DNA from: Phenylobacterium sp.
GTDB lineage: Bacteria; Pseudomonadota; Alphaproteobacteria; Caulobacterales; Caulobacteraceae
NCBI RefSeq assembly: GCF_024508875.1
Contig: NZ_JANINU010000016.1
Coordinates: 1-64,000 of the forward strand
Reading direction: 5' to 3'
Length of the DNA stretch: 64,000 nucleotides
Positions 26,172 through 35,357 of this stretch are shown piece by piece (positions within the stretch are counted from its first letter, which is position 1; each line of letters opens with the position of its first letter). The notes beneath the pieces were generated by a model that had not been told where the DNA came from, did no database searches, and saw only the letters and a program-made list of their open reading frames with translations. A program made the translations under genes and the position numbers.

Positions 26172-26183
26172 GTAGCATTTGCT
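26172..26183. promoter_or_regulatory. Short palindrome in divergent promoter of lipid cluster
   Basis: TAGCATTTGCTA consists of two 5-base arms around TT, inside the 140-base region between the divergent DUF1295 and FAD-oxidoreductase genes. It could be an operator acting on both arms, or chance. Confidence 0.35.
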
Positions 26184-26246
26184 AAGCACTCGGCGCGCGG
26201 TCGCACGCCGGGGGGCTTCGCGCGCAGACATAGGGTTGGAGCTTAC

Positions 26247-27584
26247 ATGAGCAGCGGTGAGCGGCTGAGCGTCGCCGTGGTCGGATCGGGAATCGCGGGC
26301 CTTTCGGCGGCCTGGCTGCTGTCGGAGAAGCACGACGTCACCCTGTTCGAGGCCGATCCCCGCCTGGGCGGCCATGCCAACACCGCCGAGGCGCCCGGCC
26401 GCCATGGACCGGTCCCCGTGGACACCGGCTTCATCGTCTACAACGAAGGCAACTATCCCAACTTCACGGCCCTGCTGGCGCACCTGGGCGTGCCCAGCGT
26501 CAACGCGGACATGAGCCTGTCGGTGAGCCTGGACGACGGCGACTTCGAATATTCGAGCTACGGCGCGCTCGGCGTCTTCGCGCAGAAGCGCAACCTGTTC
26601 TCGGCCCGGTTCTGGGCGATGCTGCGCGACATCACCCGCTTCTACCGCCATGCGCCGAAGGACCTGGCGCGGCTCGAGACGCCGTTGACCTCGCTCGAGG
26701 CCTACCTGGAAGAGAAGGGCTACTGCCAGGCGTTCCGCGACGACCACCTGCTGCCGCAGGCGGCGGCCATCTGGTCGACGCCGCTGAAGGAGATCGGCCA
26801 GTACCCGGCCGCCTCGCTGATCCGCTTCTTCCTGAACCACGGCATGATGAGCATCGTCGGCCGCGGCCTGTGGCGCACGGTGAAGGGCGGCTCGCGCCAG
26901 TACGTCGAGAAGCTCAGCGCCGCCTTCAAGGGCGAGGTGCGGAAGGGCGTGCGGGTGGCCGGTGTGCGCCGCGACGCCGCGGGCGCCGAGCTGCGGCTGG
27001 CGAGCGGCGGGCGCGAGCGGTTCGACCAGGTGGTGATCGCCACCCACGGCGACACCGCGCTGTCGCTGCTGGACGACCCCACCCCCGAGGAAAAGCGGCT
27101 GTTGGGCTGCTTCCGCTACTCGCGCAACCTGGTGGCCCTGCACACCGACCCGGTGCTGATGCCCAAGCGCCGCCGGGCCTGGTCGAGCTGGAACCACATC
27201 GGCCATCGCGACCGGCCCGGCGAGGGCGCCGTCAGCTACTGGATGACGCGGCTGCAGAGCCTGAAGGACGCGCCGGACCTGTTCGTGACCCTCAACCCCA
27301 ACAAGGAGATCGCGGCCGACAAGCTGATCCGGACCGAGATCTACGACCACCCGCTGTTCGACGCCGGCGCCATCGCCGCGCAGACGGAGTTCTGGGATAT
27401 CCAGGGCGTGCGGCGGACCTGGTTCTGCGGCTCGTACCTGGGCCACGGCTTCCACGAGGACGCGCTGCAGTCGGGCCTGGCGGTGGCCGAGCAACTGGGC
27501 GGCGTGCGCCGGCCCTGGACGGTGGAGAACGAGAACGGCCGCATCCATGTCCGCGAGCCCGCGGTGGCGGACGCGGCGGCGTGA
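26247..27584 (+). CDS. FAD-dependent oxidoreductase of the UfaD type
   Basis: The 445-aa flavoprotein has VVGSGIAGLSAA at residues 11-22, FEADPRLGGHANT and a C-terminal FAD site (GSYLGHGFHEDALQSG). It belongs to the amine-oxidase/phytoene-desaturase-like family that occurs with DUF1365 and CFA-like genes. In R. sphaeroides the homologous protein (UfaD) desaturates a methylated fatty acyl chain in furan fatty acid synthesis. I infer that role from neighbourhood and overall pattern only. The DUF1365 gene overlaps its stop by four bases (GTGA), so the two are coupled. Confidence 0.83.
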   Translation: MSSGERLSVAVVGSGIAGLSAAWLLSEKHDVTLFEADPRLGGHANTAEAPGRHGPVPVDTGFIVYNEGNYPNFTALLAHLGVPSVNADMSLSVSLDDGDFEYSSYGALGVFAQKRNLFSARFWAMLRDITRFYRHAPKDLARLETPLTSLEAYLEEKGYCQAFRDDHLLPQAAAIWSTPLKEIGQYPAASLIRFFLNHGMMSIVGRGLWRTVKGGSRQYVEKLSAAFKGEVRKGVRVAGVRRDAAGAELRLASGGRERFDQVVIATHGDTALSLLDDPTPEEKRLLGCFRYSRNLVALHTDPVLMPKRRRAWSSWNHIGHRDRPGEGAVSYWMTRLQSLKDAPDLFVTLNPNKEIAADKLIRTEIYDHPLFDAGAIAAQTEFWDIQGVRRTWFCGSYLGHGFHEDALQSGLAVAEQLGGVRRPWTVENENGRIHVREPAVADAAA

Positions 27585-28357
27585 CCGCCTCCGGGCTCTA
27601 TCCCGGGGTGGTGACGCACACCCGGATGAAGCCCCGCCGGCACGCCCTGCGCTACCGGATCTTCATGCTGCTGCTGGACCTGGACGAGCTGGCCGACCTG
27701 GACCGCGGCCTCAAGCTGTTCTCGCTGCGGCGCTTCAACCTGGTCGGCTTCGATCCGCACCGGCATGGCGACGGCTCGGCCACACCCCTGAAGGCCCAGG
27801 TGGAGGCCCAGCTCGCCGCGGCGGGCGTCGCCCACGGCGGCCCGGTCCGCCTGCTGGCCATGCCGCGCATCCTGGGCATGGGGTTCAACCCGCTGACGGT
27901 CTATTTCTGCCACGCCGCGGATGGGGCGCTGAGCGCCATCCTGTACGAGGTGAACAACACCTTCGGCGAGCGGCACAGCTACCTGATCCCCGCCGAAGCC
28001 GCGCCGATCGTGAAGCAGGCGTGCGAGAAGGGCTTCTACGTCTCGCCCTTCATGGACATGGCGCTCAGCTACGCCTTCCGCGTCCGGCCGCCCGGCGAGC
28101 AGGTGCAGGTCCTGGTGGACGTGGACGACGCCGACGGCCGCGTCCTGGCCACCGGATTCGCAGGCGAGCGCGAGGATCTGACCGACCGCAACCTGCTGCG
28201 CGCCTGGCTGCGGCATCCCTGGATGACGGTCGGCGTGCTGGGCGCCATCCACTGGGAGGCGCTGTTCATTTGGCTGAAGGGCGAGAAGATCCGCCAGCGG
28301 CCGCAGAAACCGGCCTGGCCGGTGACGGTGGTGACCCCGGCGGAACTGGCGAGCTAA
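27581..28357 (+). CDS. DUF1365 family protein
   Basis: A 258-aa protein with the DUF1365 signature blocks HTRMKPRRHALRYRIFMLLLDLDE, FNPLTVYFCH and NNTFGERHSYL, and a C-terminal HWEALFIWLKG segment. It is almost always encoded with the FAD oxidoreductase and CFA-like methyltransferase. Function is unproven; it may be a lipid-binding or accessory protein. The GTG start of a GTGA junction replaces the ATG. Confidence 0.88.
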   Translation: MTASGLYPGVVTHTRMKPRRHALRYRIFMLLLDLDELADLDRGLKLFSLRRFNLVGFDPHRHGDGSATPLKAQVEAQLAAAGVAHGGPVRLLAMPRILGMGFNPLTVYFCHAADGALSAILYEVNNTFGERHSYLIPAEAAPIVKQACEKGFYVSPFMDMALSYAFRVRPPGEQVQVLVDVDDADGRVLATGFAGEREDLTDRNLLRAWLRHPWMTVGVLGAIHWEALFIWLKGEKIRQRPQKPAWPVTVVTPAELAS

Positions 28358-28379
28358 GCGCGCCAGCGCCAGGCGGCGG

Positions 28380-29147
28380 CTACGCCCTGCGGAAGACGAA
28401 GATGTCGCCGACGCCGCCCAGGTCGATCGGCGGCCGATCGAGGACCAGCCCGGCCGTGGCGGCCAGAGGCTCGGGGTCGGCGACGTAGTAGGTCAGCCGC
28501 TCGGGTGAGCGCTGGACGATCCGGCCGCCCCCGTCCGCGACCGCGTATTCCAGCACCTGGTCCAGCCGGTTGATCCCCTCGCGGAAGGTGCGCTCGCGCA
28601 CGAAAAGCAGGAGGCGGCGGCCATCGGGCGTCGCCAGGTCCAGCACCGGCAGGTCCGGGTTCGCCGGGCCGGGTCGGCGCATGATCTCCAGCCGCGGGAG
28701 GTGGAACGCGGCGAGCGCGCCGGGCGCAAGGTGGCGGGACGCGACGGCGAAGGTGTTCTTCCAGGCGGCTCCAGCCGGGACGTGGGCCAGGGTGAAGAAC
28801 GGACAGATCACCAGGTCGAACGCGCGCTTCAGGTCCAGCGCGGTCATGTCGCCGCGCCGCAGTTCGATGCGGGCGCGGACGTCCGGCGCGAGGTCGGCGA
28901 TCCGCGCCTTGGCCTGCGCCAGCATCGCGGGCGAGATGTCCACGCCCGTCACGTCGAAGCCGCGCACCGCGAGCGCCGAGGTCAGCCGGCCGGTCCCGGC
29001 GCCCAGTTCAAGGATCGCGCCGCCCGCGGGTGCCAGGCCCGCGTACACGTCCTCGTCGCCCCGCAGGCGGCCGTCCGCCCCGGTGATGAGGTCGTAGTAC
29101 GCAACGCTGAGGCCGCCTGGGGCGTAGTAGGGCTTGGCCTTGACCAT
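28380..29147 (-). CDS. Class I SAM-dependent methyltransferase
   Basis: The 255-aa enzyme has motif I LELGAGTGRL, VTGVDISPAML and a DLVICPFFTL loop. The C-terminal 90 residues form a beta-rich cap with LLFVRERTFREGINRLDQVLEY, which resembles small-molecule methyltransferases. Convergent with DUF1365, with 22 bases between the stops. It could methylate a quinone, a fatty acid or another metabolite; nothing decides this. I chose the ATG at 29147, since the upstream codons overlap the LemA promoter. Confidence 0.83.
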   Translation of the reverse strand: MVKAKPYYAPGGLSVAYYDLITGADGRLRGDEDVYAGLAPAGGAILELGAGTGRLTSALAVRGFDVTGVDISPAMLAQAKARIADLAPDVRARIELRRGDMTALDLKRAFDLVICPFFTLAHVPAGAAWKNTFAVASRHLAPGALAAFHLPRLEIMRRPGPANPDLPVLDLATPDGRRLLLFVRERTFREGINRLDQVLEYAVADGGGRIVQRSPERLTYYVADPEPLAATAGLVLDRPPIDLGGVGDIFVFRRA

Positions 29148-29230
29148 GCGCCGGTTGTGCCGCCGCGATTGCGCGCAATCAATCCGCGGGCCAAGTATCG
29201 CGCGTAAGGCGTCGCCATGAGAGGACCTCG

Positions 29231-29893
29231 ATGACCAGCCTGATCCGACGTTTCCGCACCCTCGCCCTCGTAATGATCGCACCGCTCGCGCTCGCGGCGT
29301 GCGGCGTCAACGCGATCCCGACCAAGGAAGAAAAGGCCAAGGCCCAGTGGGCCGAGGTGCAGAACCAGTACCAGCGCCGGGCCGACCTGATCCCGAACCT
29401 GGTGGCGACGGTGAAGGGCTACGCGGCCCAGGAATCGACCGTCCTGATCGGGGTCAGCCAGGCCCGGGCCAGCGCCATGCAGGTGCGCTCCGACGCCGGC
29501 ATCACCACGGATCCCGCCGCCTTCCAGCGCTACGCCGCCGCCCAGAACAGCCTATCGCTGGCCCTGGCGCCGATGCGCGTGCTGCAGGAGCAGTACCCGG
29601 ACCTGAAGTCGAACGAGAACTTCATGGCGCTGCAGGCCCAGCTCGAGGGCACCGAGAACCGGATCGCCATCTCGCGCCGCGACTACAACGAGGCCGTCCG
29701 AGACTACAACACGACGCTGCGCACCTTCCCGCAGATCATCTGGGCGAAGACGATGTACAGCTCCTCACAGCCGATGCAGCTCTTCCAGGCGACCGCCACG
29801 GCCCAGTCCGCGCCGACGGTCGACTTCTCGCCCACGACGCCGTCGGCCGCCCCGCCTGCCGGCGCCGCGCCCGGCTCGCCGCCGCCGAAGTAA
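29231..29893 (+). CDS. LemA family lipoprotein
   Basis: The 220-aa protein has a lipobox LAAC (Cys24) after the helix LALVMIAPLALAA. The LemA core is NQYQRRADLIPNLVATVKGYAAQESTVL and ends DYNTTLRTFPQIIWA. The tail is disordered (Ala, Pro, Ser). LemA-type lipoproteins are membrane-anchored coiled-coil proteins that commonly sit before TPM-domain genes, as in this three-gene unit. In Legionella-type loci they affect the cell envelope; no catalytic site is known. The GTG of the next gene directly follows the stop. Confidence 0.9.
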   Translation: MTSLIRRFRTLALVMIAPLALAACGVNAIPTKEEKAKAQWAEVQNQYQRRADLIPNLVATVKGYAAQESTVLIGVSQARASAMQVRSDAGITTDPAAFQRYAAAQNSLSLALAPMRVLQEQYPDLKSNENFMALQAQLEGTENRIAISRRDYNEAVRDYNTTLRTFPQIIWAKTMYSSSQPMQLFQATATAQSAPTVDFSPTTPSAAPPAGAAPGSPPPK

Positions 29894-30721
29894 GTGGCTC
29901 TCGTCCGACGCCTCTGGCTGGCCCTCGCGCTGGCGCTGGTCCTGCCGGCGCTGGCTCTGGCCGCGCCCAAGTTCCCCCCGCTGACCGGCCGGGTGGTCGA
30001 CGACGCCAACCTGCTGTCGCCGGCCGCCGAGGCGCGGCTGACCAGCGAGCTGGCCACCCTGGAACAGCAGACCGGCCACCAGCTTGTCGTCGTCACCCTG
30101 CCCGACCTGCAGGGCTATGAGATCGAGGACTACGGCTACCAACTCCTGCGCACCTGGGGCATCGGCCGCAAAGGGCAGGACGACGGGATCATCCTGATCG
30201 TGGCGCCCAACCAGCGGAAGGTGCGGATCGAGGTGGGCTACGGGCTGGAGCCGGTGATGACCGACGCGCTCTCCAGCCTGATCATCCAGCGGGCGATCCT
30301 GCCGGCCTTCAAGGCGGGCGACATGGAAAAGGGCGTGGTCGACGGGACCGAGGCGATCGCGCGTCAGATCGGCCTGCCGCCCGACCAGCAGCAGGCGGCC
30401 ATCCGCGACGCCGAGGCCCAGGCCCAGCCGGCCGTGGCCGCCGACGGGCAGGGCGACAGCGGCTCGGGCATCCCGATCTTCATCGTCGTCATCGTGGTGT
30501 TCTGGATCCTCAGCGGACTGATGCGCGCCTTCGGGGCGCGCCGGCGGTTCGGCGGTAGCGGCCTGTGGTGGCTTCTGCCCTTCATTCTCTCTGGCCCCGG
30601 TTCGAGCGGACGCCGCGGCGGCGGCTGGTCCGGCGGCGGAGGCGGCTGGTCGAGTGGCGGCGGGGGCTTCTCCGGCGGCGGCGGATCGGGCGGAGGCGGC
30701 GGCGCCTCCGGGAGCTGGTGA
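29894..30721 (+). CDS. TPM-domain protein with Gly/Ser-rich C-terminus
   Basis: A 275-aa protein with a signal peptide and the TPM domain (LTGRVVDDANLLSPAAEARLTSELATLEQQTGHQLVVVTLPDLQG, residues about 35-165). A membrane helix (IPIFIVVIVVFWILSGL) follows, then a C-terminal run of Gly-Gly-Gly-Trp-Ser that is typical of this family. TPM proteins include the plant photosystem factor TLP18.3. A weak acid phosphatase activity is reported for it, but the bacterial role is unclear. The start is the GTG directly after the LemA stop, and the next TPM gene shares one base with its own stop. Confidence 0.88.
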   Translation: MALVRRLWLALALALVLPALALAAPKFPPLTGRVVDDANLLSPAAEARLTSELATLEQQTGHQLVVVTLPDLQGYEIEDYGYQLLRTWGIGRKGQDDGIILIVAPNQRKVRIEVGYGLEPVMTDALSSLIIQRAILPAFKAGDMEKGVVDGTEAIARQIGLPPDQQQAAIRDAEAQAQPAVAADGQGDSGSGIPIFIVVIVVFWILSGLMRAFGARRRFGGSGLWWLLPFILSGPGSSGRRGGGWSGGGGGWSSGGGGFSGGGGSGGGGGASGSW

Positions 30722-31434
30722 TGGCGAAGCTGGAACTCAGTCCCGAAGACCTGGCCCGTATCGAGGCGGCGGTGCGCGCGGCCGAGATCCGCACAACGGG
30801 CGAAATCTACTGCGTGGTCGCCGAGGAGAGCGCGGACTATCATGCGACGCCCCTGGCCTGGGCGGCCGGCGTCGCCCTGCTGGCGCCGGCGATCCTGCTG
30901 CTGTTCGGAATCCAGGTGACGGCCCCCGACATGTCCCTGTTCGGCGGCTGGACCGCCGACCAGGTCGAGGACGTGGGCGAGGCCACGGCCCGCGCGGCCC
31001 TGATCGGCACGCTGCTGCTGCAAGGCCTGCTGTTCGTGTCGACCTTCTTCGTGGTGGCGATTCCGCCCGTCCGGCGCTGGCTGACCCCGCGCGGCATGAA
31101 GCGCGACCGCGTGCGGATGCGCGCCGAGGAGCAGTTCATCTCCAAGAACCTGCACGCCACCCGCGAGCGGACCGGCGTGCTGATCTACGTCTCGGCGGCC
31201 GAGCGGATGGCCGAACTGATCGCCGACGAAGCCATCCATGCCCAGGTGCCCAACGACACCTGGGACAAGGCCATGGCGGCGCTGGTCACCGGCCTGCGCC
31301 ATGGCCGCCCGGCAGAGGGCTTCACCGAGGCCATCGGCCTCTGCGCCGACGTGCTGGCCGACCGCTTCCCGGCCCGTTTCGGCGACAATCCCAACGAACT
31401 GGCCGACGCCGTCGTGGTGCTGCCGCGACCTTGA
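30721..31434 (+). CDS. TPM-domain membrane protein, second copy
   Basis: A 237-aa protein. The N-terminal 45 residues are soluble, then two membrane segments (WAAGVALLAPAILLLFGI and LIGTLLLQGLLFVSTFFVVAIP), and then a TPM-like soluble domain with ISKNLHATRERTGVLIYVSAAERMAELIADEAI. It probably partners with the LemA and first TPM protein. The TGATG junction shows coupled translation. A six-bp hairpin follows its stop. Confidence 0.83.
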   Translation: MAKLELSPEDLARIEAAVRAAEIRTTGEIYCVVAEESADYHATPLAWAAGVALLAPAILLLFGIQVTAPDMSLFGGWTADQVEDVGEATARAALIGTLLLQGLLFVSTFFVVAIPPVRRWLTPRGMKRDRVRMRAEEQFISKNLHATRERTGVLIYVSAAERMAELIADEAIHAQVPNDTWDKAMAALVTGLRHGRPAEGFTEAIGLCADVLADRFPARFGDNPNELADAVVVLPRP

Positions 31435-31455
31435 GGAGGGCCGCGCCGCCCCTCC
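31435..31455 (+). terminator. Hairpin after the LemA-TPM-TPM operon
   Basis: GGAGGG (31435-31440) pairs with CCCTCC (31450-31455) directly after the stop. The stem is short and has no T-run. Confidence 0.4.
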
Positions 31456-31542
31456 GGTGTCTTCACATATATTGTTGTCCGGAAGTCATGGCGGCACCAC
31501 AGTGCGCTCGGCTGTTGGACGCGGCCATCGAGGGCCGGCGTA

Positions 31543-32538
31543 TTGGACGAAGACGAAGAGCAGAGCGAGACCGAGGCGCTGCGGGAGCGGCTGCGGCGGC
31601 TGGAGGCGGCCGTCGAGGCGACCGGCCTCGGACTGTGGGAATGGGATGTTCGCTCGGGCGCGCTGACCTGGAACGACCGGAATCGCCAGCTCTTCGGCGT
31701 AAGCCACGACCGCCCGCTGACGATCCAGCACTATCCCGAACTGGTGCATCCCGAGGATCGAGAGATCGTCCGCGAGGCCTATCTTGCCGCCAGCGAGCAG
31801 GCGGACGGCGGCCTGTTCAGCATCGAGCATCGCACCCGGCCGGGCCCCGACGGCAAGTGGCGCTGGATCCTGTCGCGGGGCCGGGTGCTCAAGGACCGGG
31901 ACGGCGTGCGGATGGCCGTCGGCTCCAATCTCGACATCACGGACCGCAAGACCGCGGAGGAGCGGCGCAGCCTGGTGCTGCGGGAGCTCGCCCACCGCGC
32001 CAAGAACGGCATCGTCGTTATGATGACCATCGTCGCCCAGACGGCGAAGAGCGCGACGGGCGTGAAGGACTTCGAGCACCTCTTGATGTCGCGCCTGCGG
32101 TCGATGGCCGACAGCCAGGACCTCGTGACCCAGACGCAGGGGCGCTCGCTCCGGTTCGGCGACCTGCTTGGCCGCGCGCTCACGCCCTTCGACCCCGGCC
32201 GCTTCGACGTCGATCCAGCCGTCGGCGACCTGGCCATCTCCAACGAGATGGTGGTGGGGATGGCGCTGCTGCTCCACGAGCTCTCCACCAACGCGGTCAA
32301 GTACGGCGCACTGTCGTGCCCGGGCGGCCGGGTGAAACTGACCCTTGAGGTGGATGGCGAGCGAGCACGCCTTGGCTGGGTCGAGACGGGAGGGCCCGCG
32401 GTGAAGTCGCCCCCGCGGCGTGGCTTCGGCACGCGCCTGCTGGACATTTCGCTGCGCAACGACGGCGGGCACGTCGCCGCCCGGTTCGAGCCCGGGGGCT
32501 TCGAGGCCGACATCCACTTTCCGATCGCGGCGCCTTGA
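31543..32538 (+). CDS. HWE-family sensor histidine kinase with PAS domain
   Basis: A 331-aa soluble protein. An N-terminal PAS domain ([39 protein letters not shown], residues about 25-130) is followed by a kinase core with [11 protein letters not shown] (His151), N-box HELSTN (245-250) and the WVETGGP motif that defines the HWE group. In alphaproteobacteria such kinases often feed the PhyR/EcfG general stress pathway or light sensing; the PAS domain shows no LOV cysteine motif NCRFLQ. It has no membrane segment. The start is TTG. It is not clearly coupled to the molybdenum hydroxylase genes, which begin 102 bases further on. Confidence 0.87.
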   Translation: MDEDEEQSETEALRERLRRLEAAVEATGLGLWEWDVRSGALTWNDRNRQLFGVSHDRPLTIQHYPELVHPEDREIVREAYLAASEQADGGLFSIEHRTRPGPDGKWRWILSRGRVLKDRDGVRMAVGSNLDITDRKTAEERRSLVLRELAHRAKNGIVVMMTIVAQTAKSATGVKDFEHLLMSRLRSMADSQDLVTQTQGRSLRFGDLLGRALTPFDPGRFDVDPAVGDLAISNEMVVGMALLLHELSTNAVKYGALSCPGGRVKLTLEVDGERARLGWVETGGPAVKSPPRRGFGTRLLDISLRNDGGHVAARFEPGGFEADIHFPIAAP

Positions 32539-32639
32539 TCGACGCCTACGGGCGCAGATTGCAGCTCGGTCATCGACCGGCGCTTTTCCTGCCCCTCCGC
32601 GGCGATGTAGCATCGGCGCAAGAAGGCGGAGATGCGGGC

Positions 32640-33104
32640 ATGGCCTATACCCTCAACGTGAACGGCAAGGCGGTCAGCGCCGACGTGGACGGCGATACGC
32701 CGCTCCTCTGGGTGCTGCGCGACACGCTCGGCTTCGTCGGGACCAAGTACGGCTGCGGCGTCGCGGCCTGCGGCGCCTGCACGGTGCATGTGGACGGCGA
32801 GCCGATGCGCTCGTGCCAGATCCCGGTCGAGAGCGTCGGCAAGGCCAAGGTCAGCACCATCGAGGGCATGGCCGCCCATCCCGTGGGCAAGAAGGTCCAG
32901 GCGGCGTGGATGGAACTGGACGTGGCCCAGTGCGGCTACTGCCAGGCCGGCCAGATCATGAGCGCCACGGCGCTTTTGGCGAAGACGCCCAAGCCGACCG
33001 ACGCCCAGATCGACGAGGCGATGAACGGCAACCTCTGCCGCTGCGCCACCTACGTCCGCATCCGCGCGGCCATCAAGCGCGCCTCCGGCCAGAAGGAGGC
33101 CTGA
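32640..33104 (+). CDS. [2Fe-2S] subunit of molybdenum hydroxylase (IorA type)
   Basis: A 154-aa ferredoxin-like subunit. The plant-type cluster is C39, C44, C47 and C59 ([10 protein letters not shown]...SC), and the C-terminal cluster is C98, C101, C133 and C135 (CGYCQAG...CRC). It relays electrons from the molybdenum cofactor subunit. It is the small partner of the next gene, three bases away, in the isoquinoline 1-oxidoreductase/aldehyde dehydrogenase arrangement. Cytoplasmic or, with its partner, periplasmic through the partner's signal. Confidence 0.92.
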   Translation: MAYTLNVNGKAVSADVDGDTPLLWVLRDTLGFVGTKYGCGVAACGACTVHVDGEPMRSCQIPVESVGKAKVSTIEGMAAHPVGKKVQAAWMELDVAQCGYCQAGQIMSATALLAKTPKPTDAQIDEAMNGNLCRCATYVRIRAAIKRASGQKEA

Positions 33105-33107
33105 GCC

Positions 33108-35315
33108 ATGACCTATCACGACCTCAACGCCAACCGGCGCGAGATCCTGACCTCGGTGGGCGCCGGCGGACTTACGCTGGCGTTCTCCATGGCCTCGAAG
33201 GCCGAGGCGCAGGACGGCGGCCTCAAGCCGCTGAACGCCTATGTCCGCCTGGCGCCCGACGGCAAGGTGACCATCCAGGCCAAGAACCCCGAGGTCGGCC
33301 AGGGCGTGCGCACCATGCTGCCCATGCTGATCGCCGAGGAACTGGACGTGGCCTGGGAGGACGTCGTCATCGAGACGGCGCCGAACGACCCGAAGACCTA
33401 CGGCCGCCAGTTCGCGGGCGGCTCGATGGCCACGCCGATGCACTGGGAGGAGCTGCGCCGCGTGGGCGCGGTGGCGCGCGCCATGCTGATCCAGGCGGCG
33501 GCCACGGCCTGGAACTGCGGCCCGGGCGACTGCACGACCGCGCCGGGCGAGGTGATCCACACGCCGTCCGGCAAGAAGCGCACCTACGGCTCGCTGGCCC
33601 TGGCCTGCGCCAGCGTCACGCCGCCGGACCCGAAGTCGCTGACGCTGAAGGACCCCAAGGCCTACCGGATCATCGGCAAGCCCAAGGCCCAGTACGATGT
33701 CGCCAAGATCGTCACCGGCCAGCCGCTGTTCGGCATCGACGTGCGCCGGCCCGGCATGCTGTACGCCACCTACGAGAAGGCGCCGGTGTTCGCCGCCAAG
33801 GTGGCGAGCGCCGACCTCGAAGCGGCGAAGTCCGTGAAGGGCGTGCGCAAGGCCTTCGTGGTCGATGGCGATCCCAACGCCTTCGCGCCCGGGCCGGGCC
33901 AGATCGGCCAGGGGCTGATGCCCGGGGTCGCGGTTGTGGCCGATAGCTGGTGGGCGGCGCGCAAGGGCCGGGACAAGCTGAACACCAAGTGGGCGGACCA
34001 TCCGACCAGCAAGCAGTCCAGCAAGCTGTTCGCCGAGCAGGCCAAGACGCTGGCGGCCGGCAAGGCCCAGCGCACGCCGCGCAACGACGGCGACGTGGAC
34101 GCGGCCCTGAAAGCCTCGGCGAAGACCGTCGAGGCGGCCTACTTCTATCCGTTCCTCAGCCACGCCAACCTCGAGCCGCAGAACTGCACGGCCGAGTACA
34201 AGGACGGCAAGCTGGAGATCTGGGCGCCGACCCAGAACCCCGAGCCCGGCCGGCAACTGGTGGCCAAGACGCTGGGCATGAAGCCCGAGGACATCACGGT
34301 GCACATGGTGCGCGGCGGCGGCGGCTTCGGCCGGCGCCTCGCCAACGACTACATGGTCGAGGCCGCCTGGATCGCGCGGGAAGCCGGCGCGCCGGTGAAG
34401 CTGCTGTGGACTCGCGAAGACGACATGGCCCACGACCACTATCGGCCGGCGGGCTTCCACTTCTTCCGTGGCGGCGTGGACGCGGCGGGCAATGTCACCG
34501 CCTGGCACGACCACTTCGTCAGCTTCGGCGAGGGGACGGGCTTCTCCCCCAGCGCCGGGATGGGGCCGACCGAGTTCCCCGCGCGGTTCGTGCAGAACTG
34601 CCGCCTGGAGGTCTCGACCATGCCGCTGGGCGTGCCCACCGGACCGCTGCGGGCGCCGGGGTCGAACGCCCTGGCCTTCGTCATGCAGTCGTTCATCGAC
34701 GAACTGGCGCATGCGGCGAACGCCGACCCGCTGGCCTTCCAGATCAAGCTGCTGGGCGACAAGGACGTGGTGGGCGAGGCGCCGGCCGCCTATGCCGCCG
34801 GGCGCATGCGCGGAGTACTGAAGGCCGTCGGCGAGATGTCGGGCTGGGCAAACCGCGGCAAGCTGCCCAAGGGCGAGGGCATGGGCGTGGCCTGCTACTA
34901 CAGTCACCTGGGCTACTTCGCCGAGGTGGCGCACGTGGCCTGCTCGCCGGACGGCGCGGTGAAGGTGAAGAAGGTCTGGGTGGCCGCCGACGTGGGCAGC
35001 CAGATTATCAATCCGATGGGCGCGATGAACCAGGTCCAGGGTTCGGTGATCGACGGGTTGTCGGCGGCGCTGCACCAGCAGATCACCATCGACGGCGGCC
35101 GGGCCGAGCAGTCGAACTTCACCGACTACCCGCTCATGCGCATCTCCGAGGCGCCGCAGGTGGAGGTGCAGTTCCTGAAAACGAACTTCCCGCCGACCGG
35201 CCTGGGCGAGCCGGCCCTGCCGCCGGTGATCCCGGCGCTGACGAACGCCATCTTCGCCGCCACCGGCAAGCGCGTGCGCAGCTTGCCGGTCACGCCGGAC
35301 ATGCTGAAGGCGTAG
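33108..35315 (+). CDS. Molybdopterin-binding subunit (isoquinoline 1-oxidoreductase beta type)
   Basis: The 735-aa large subunit begins NRREILTSVGAGGLTLAFSM, a twin-arginine-like signal that could export the assembled enzyme. Pterin-binding blocks are visible: GGGGFGRRLANDYMVEAAWIA, LWTREDDMAHDHYRPAG and PTGLGEPALPPVIPALTNAIFAATGKR with the conserved active-site glutamate in GEPALPP. It hydroxylates an N-heterocycle or aldehyde with water as oxygen donor. Substrate unknown. No c-type cytochrome subunit, CoxG or XdhC-type maturation gene is adjacent. Confidence 0.9.
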   Translation: MTYHDLNANRREILTSVGAGGLTLAFSMASKAEAQDGGLKPLNAYVRLAPDGKVTIQAKNPEVGQGVRTMLPMLIAEELDVAWEDVVIETAPNDPKTYGRQFAGGSMATPMHWEELRRVGAVARAMLIQAAATAWNCGPGDCTTAPGEVIHTPSGKKRTYGSLALACASVTPPDPKSLTLKDPKAYRIIGKPKAQYDVAKIVTGQPLFGIDVRRPGMLYATYEKAPVFAAKVASADLEAAKSVKGVRKAFVVDGDPNAFAPGPGQIGQGLMPGVAVVADSWWAARKGRDKLNTKWADHPTSKQSSKLFAEQAKTLAAGKAQRTPRNDGDVDAALKASAKTVEAAYFYPFLSHANLEPQNCTAEYKDGKLEIWAPTQNPEPGRQLVAKTLGMKPEDITVHMVRGGGGFGRRLANDYMVEAAWIAREAGAPVKLLWTREDDMAHDHYRPAGFHFFRGGVDAAGNVTAWHDHFVSFGEGTGFSPSAGMGPTEFPARFVQNCRLEVSTMPLGVPTGPLRAPGSNALAFVMQSFIDELAHAANADPLAFQIKLLGDKDVVGEAPAAYAAGRMRGVLKAVGEMSGWANRGKLPKGEGMGVACYYSHLGYFAEVAHVACSPDGAVKVKKVWVAADVGSQIINPMGAMNQVQGSVIDGLSAALHQQITIDGGRAEQSNFTDYPLMRISEAPQVEVQFLKTNFPPTGLGEPALPPVIPALTNAIFAATGKRVRSLPVTPDMLKA

Positions 35316-35357
35316 GGCGTGATAGCCGACGGGGCGGAGGGATCCGACCCGCCGACG

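Noticed and set aside
30600-30720. Tandem-repeat-like DNA, considered as a repeat array
   Set aside because: It encodes the Gly/Trp/Ser-rich tail of the first TPM protein; no regular unit and no spacer pattern as in CRISPR.
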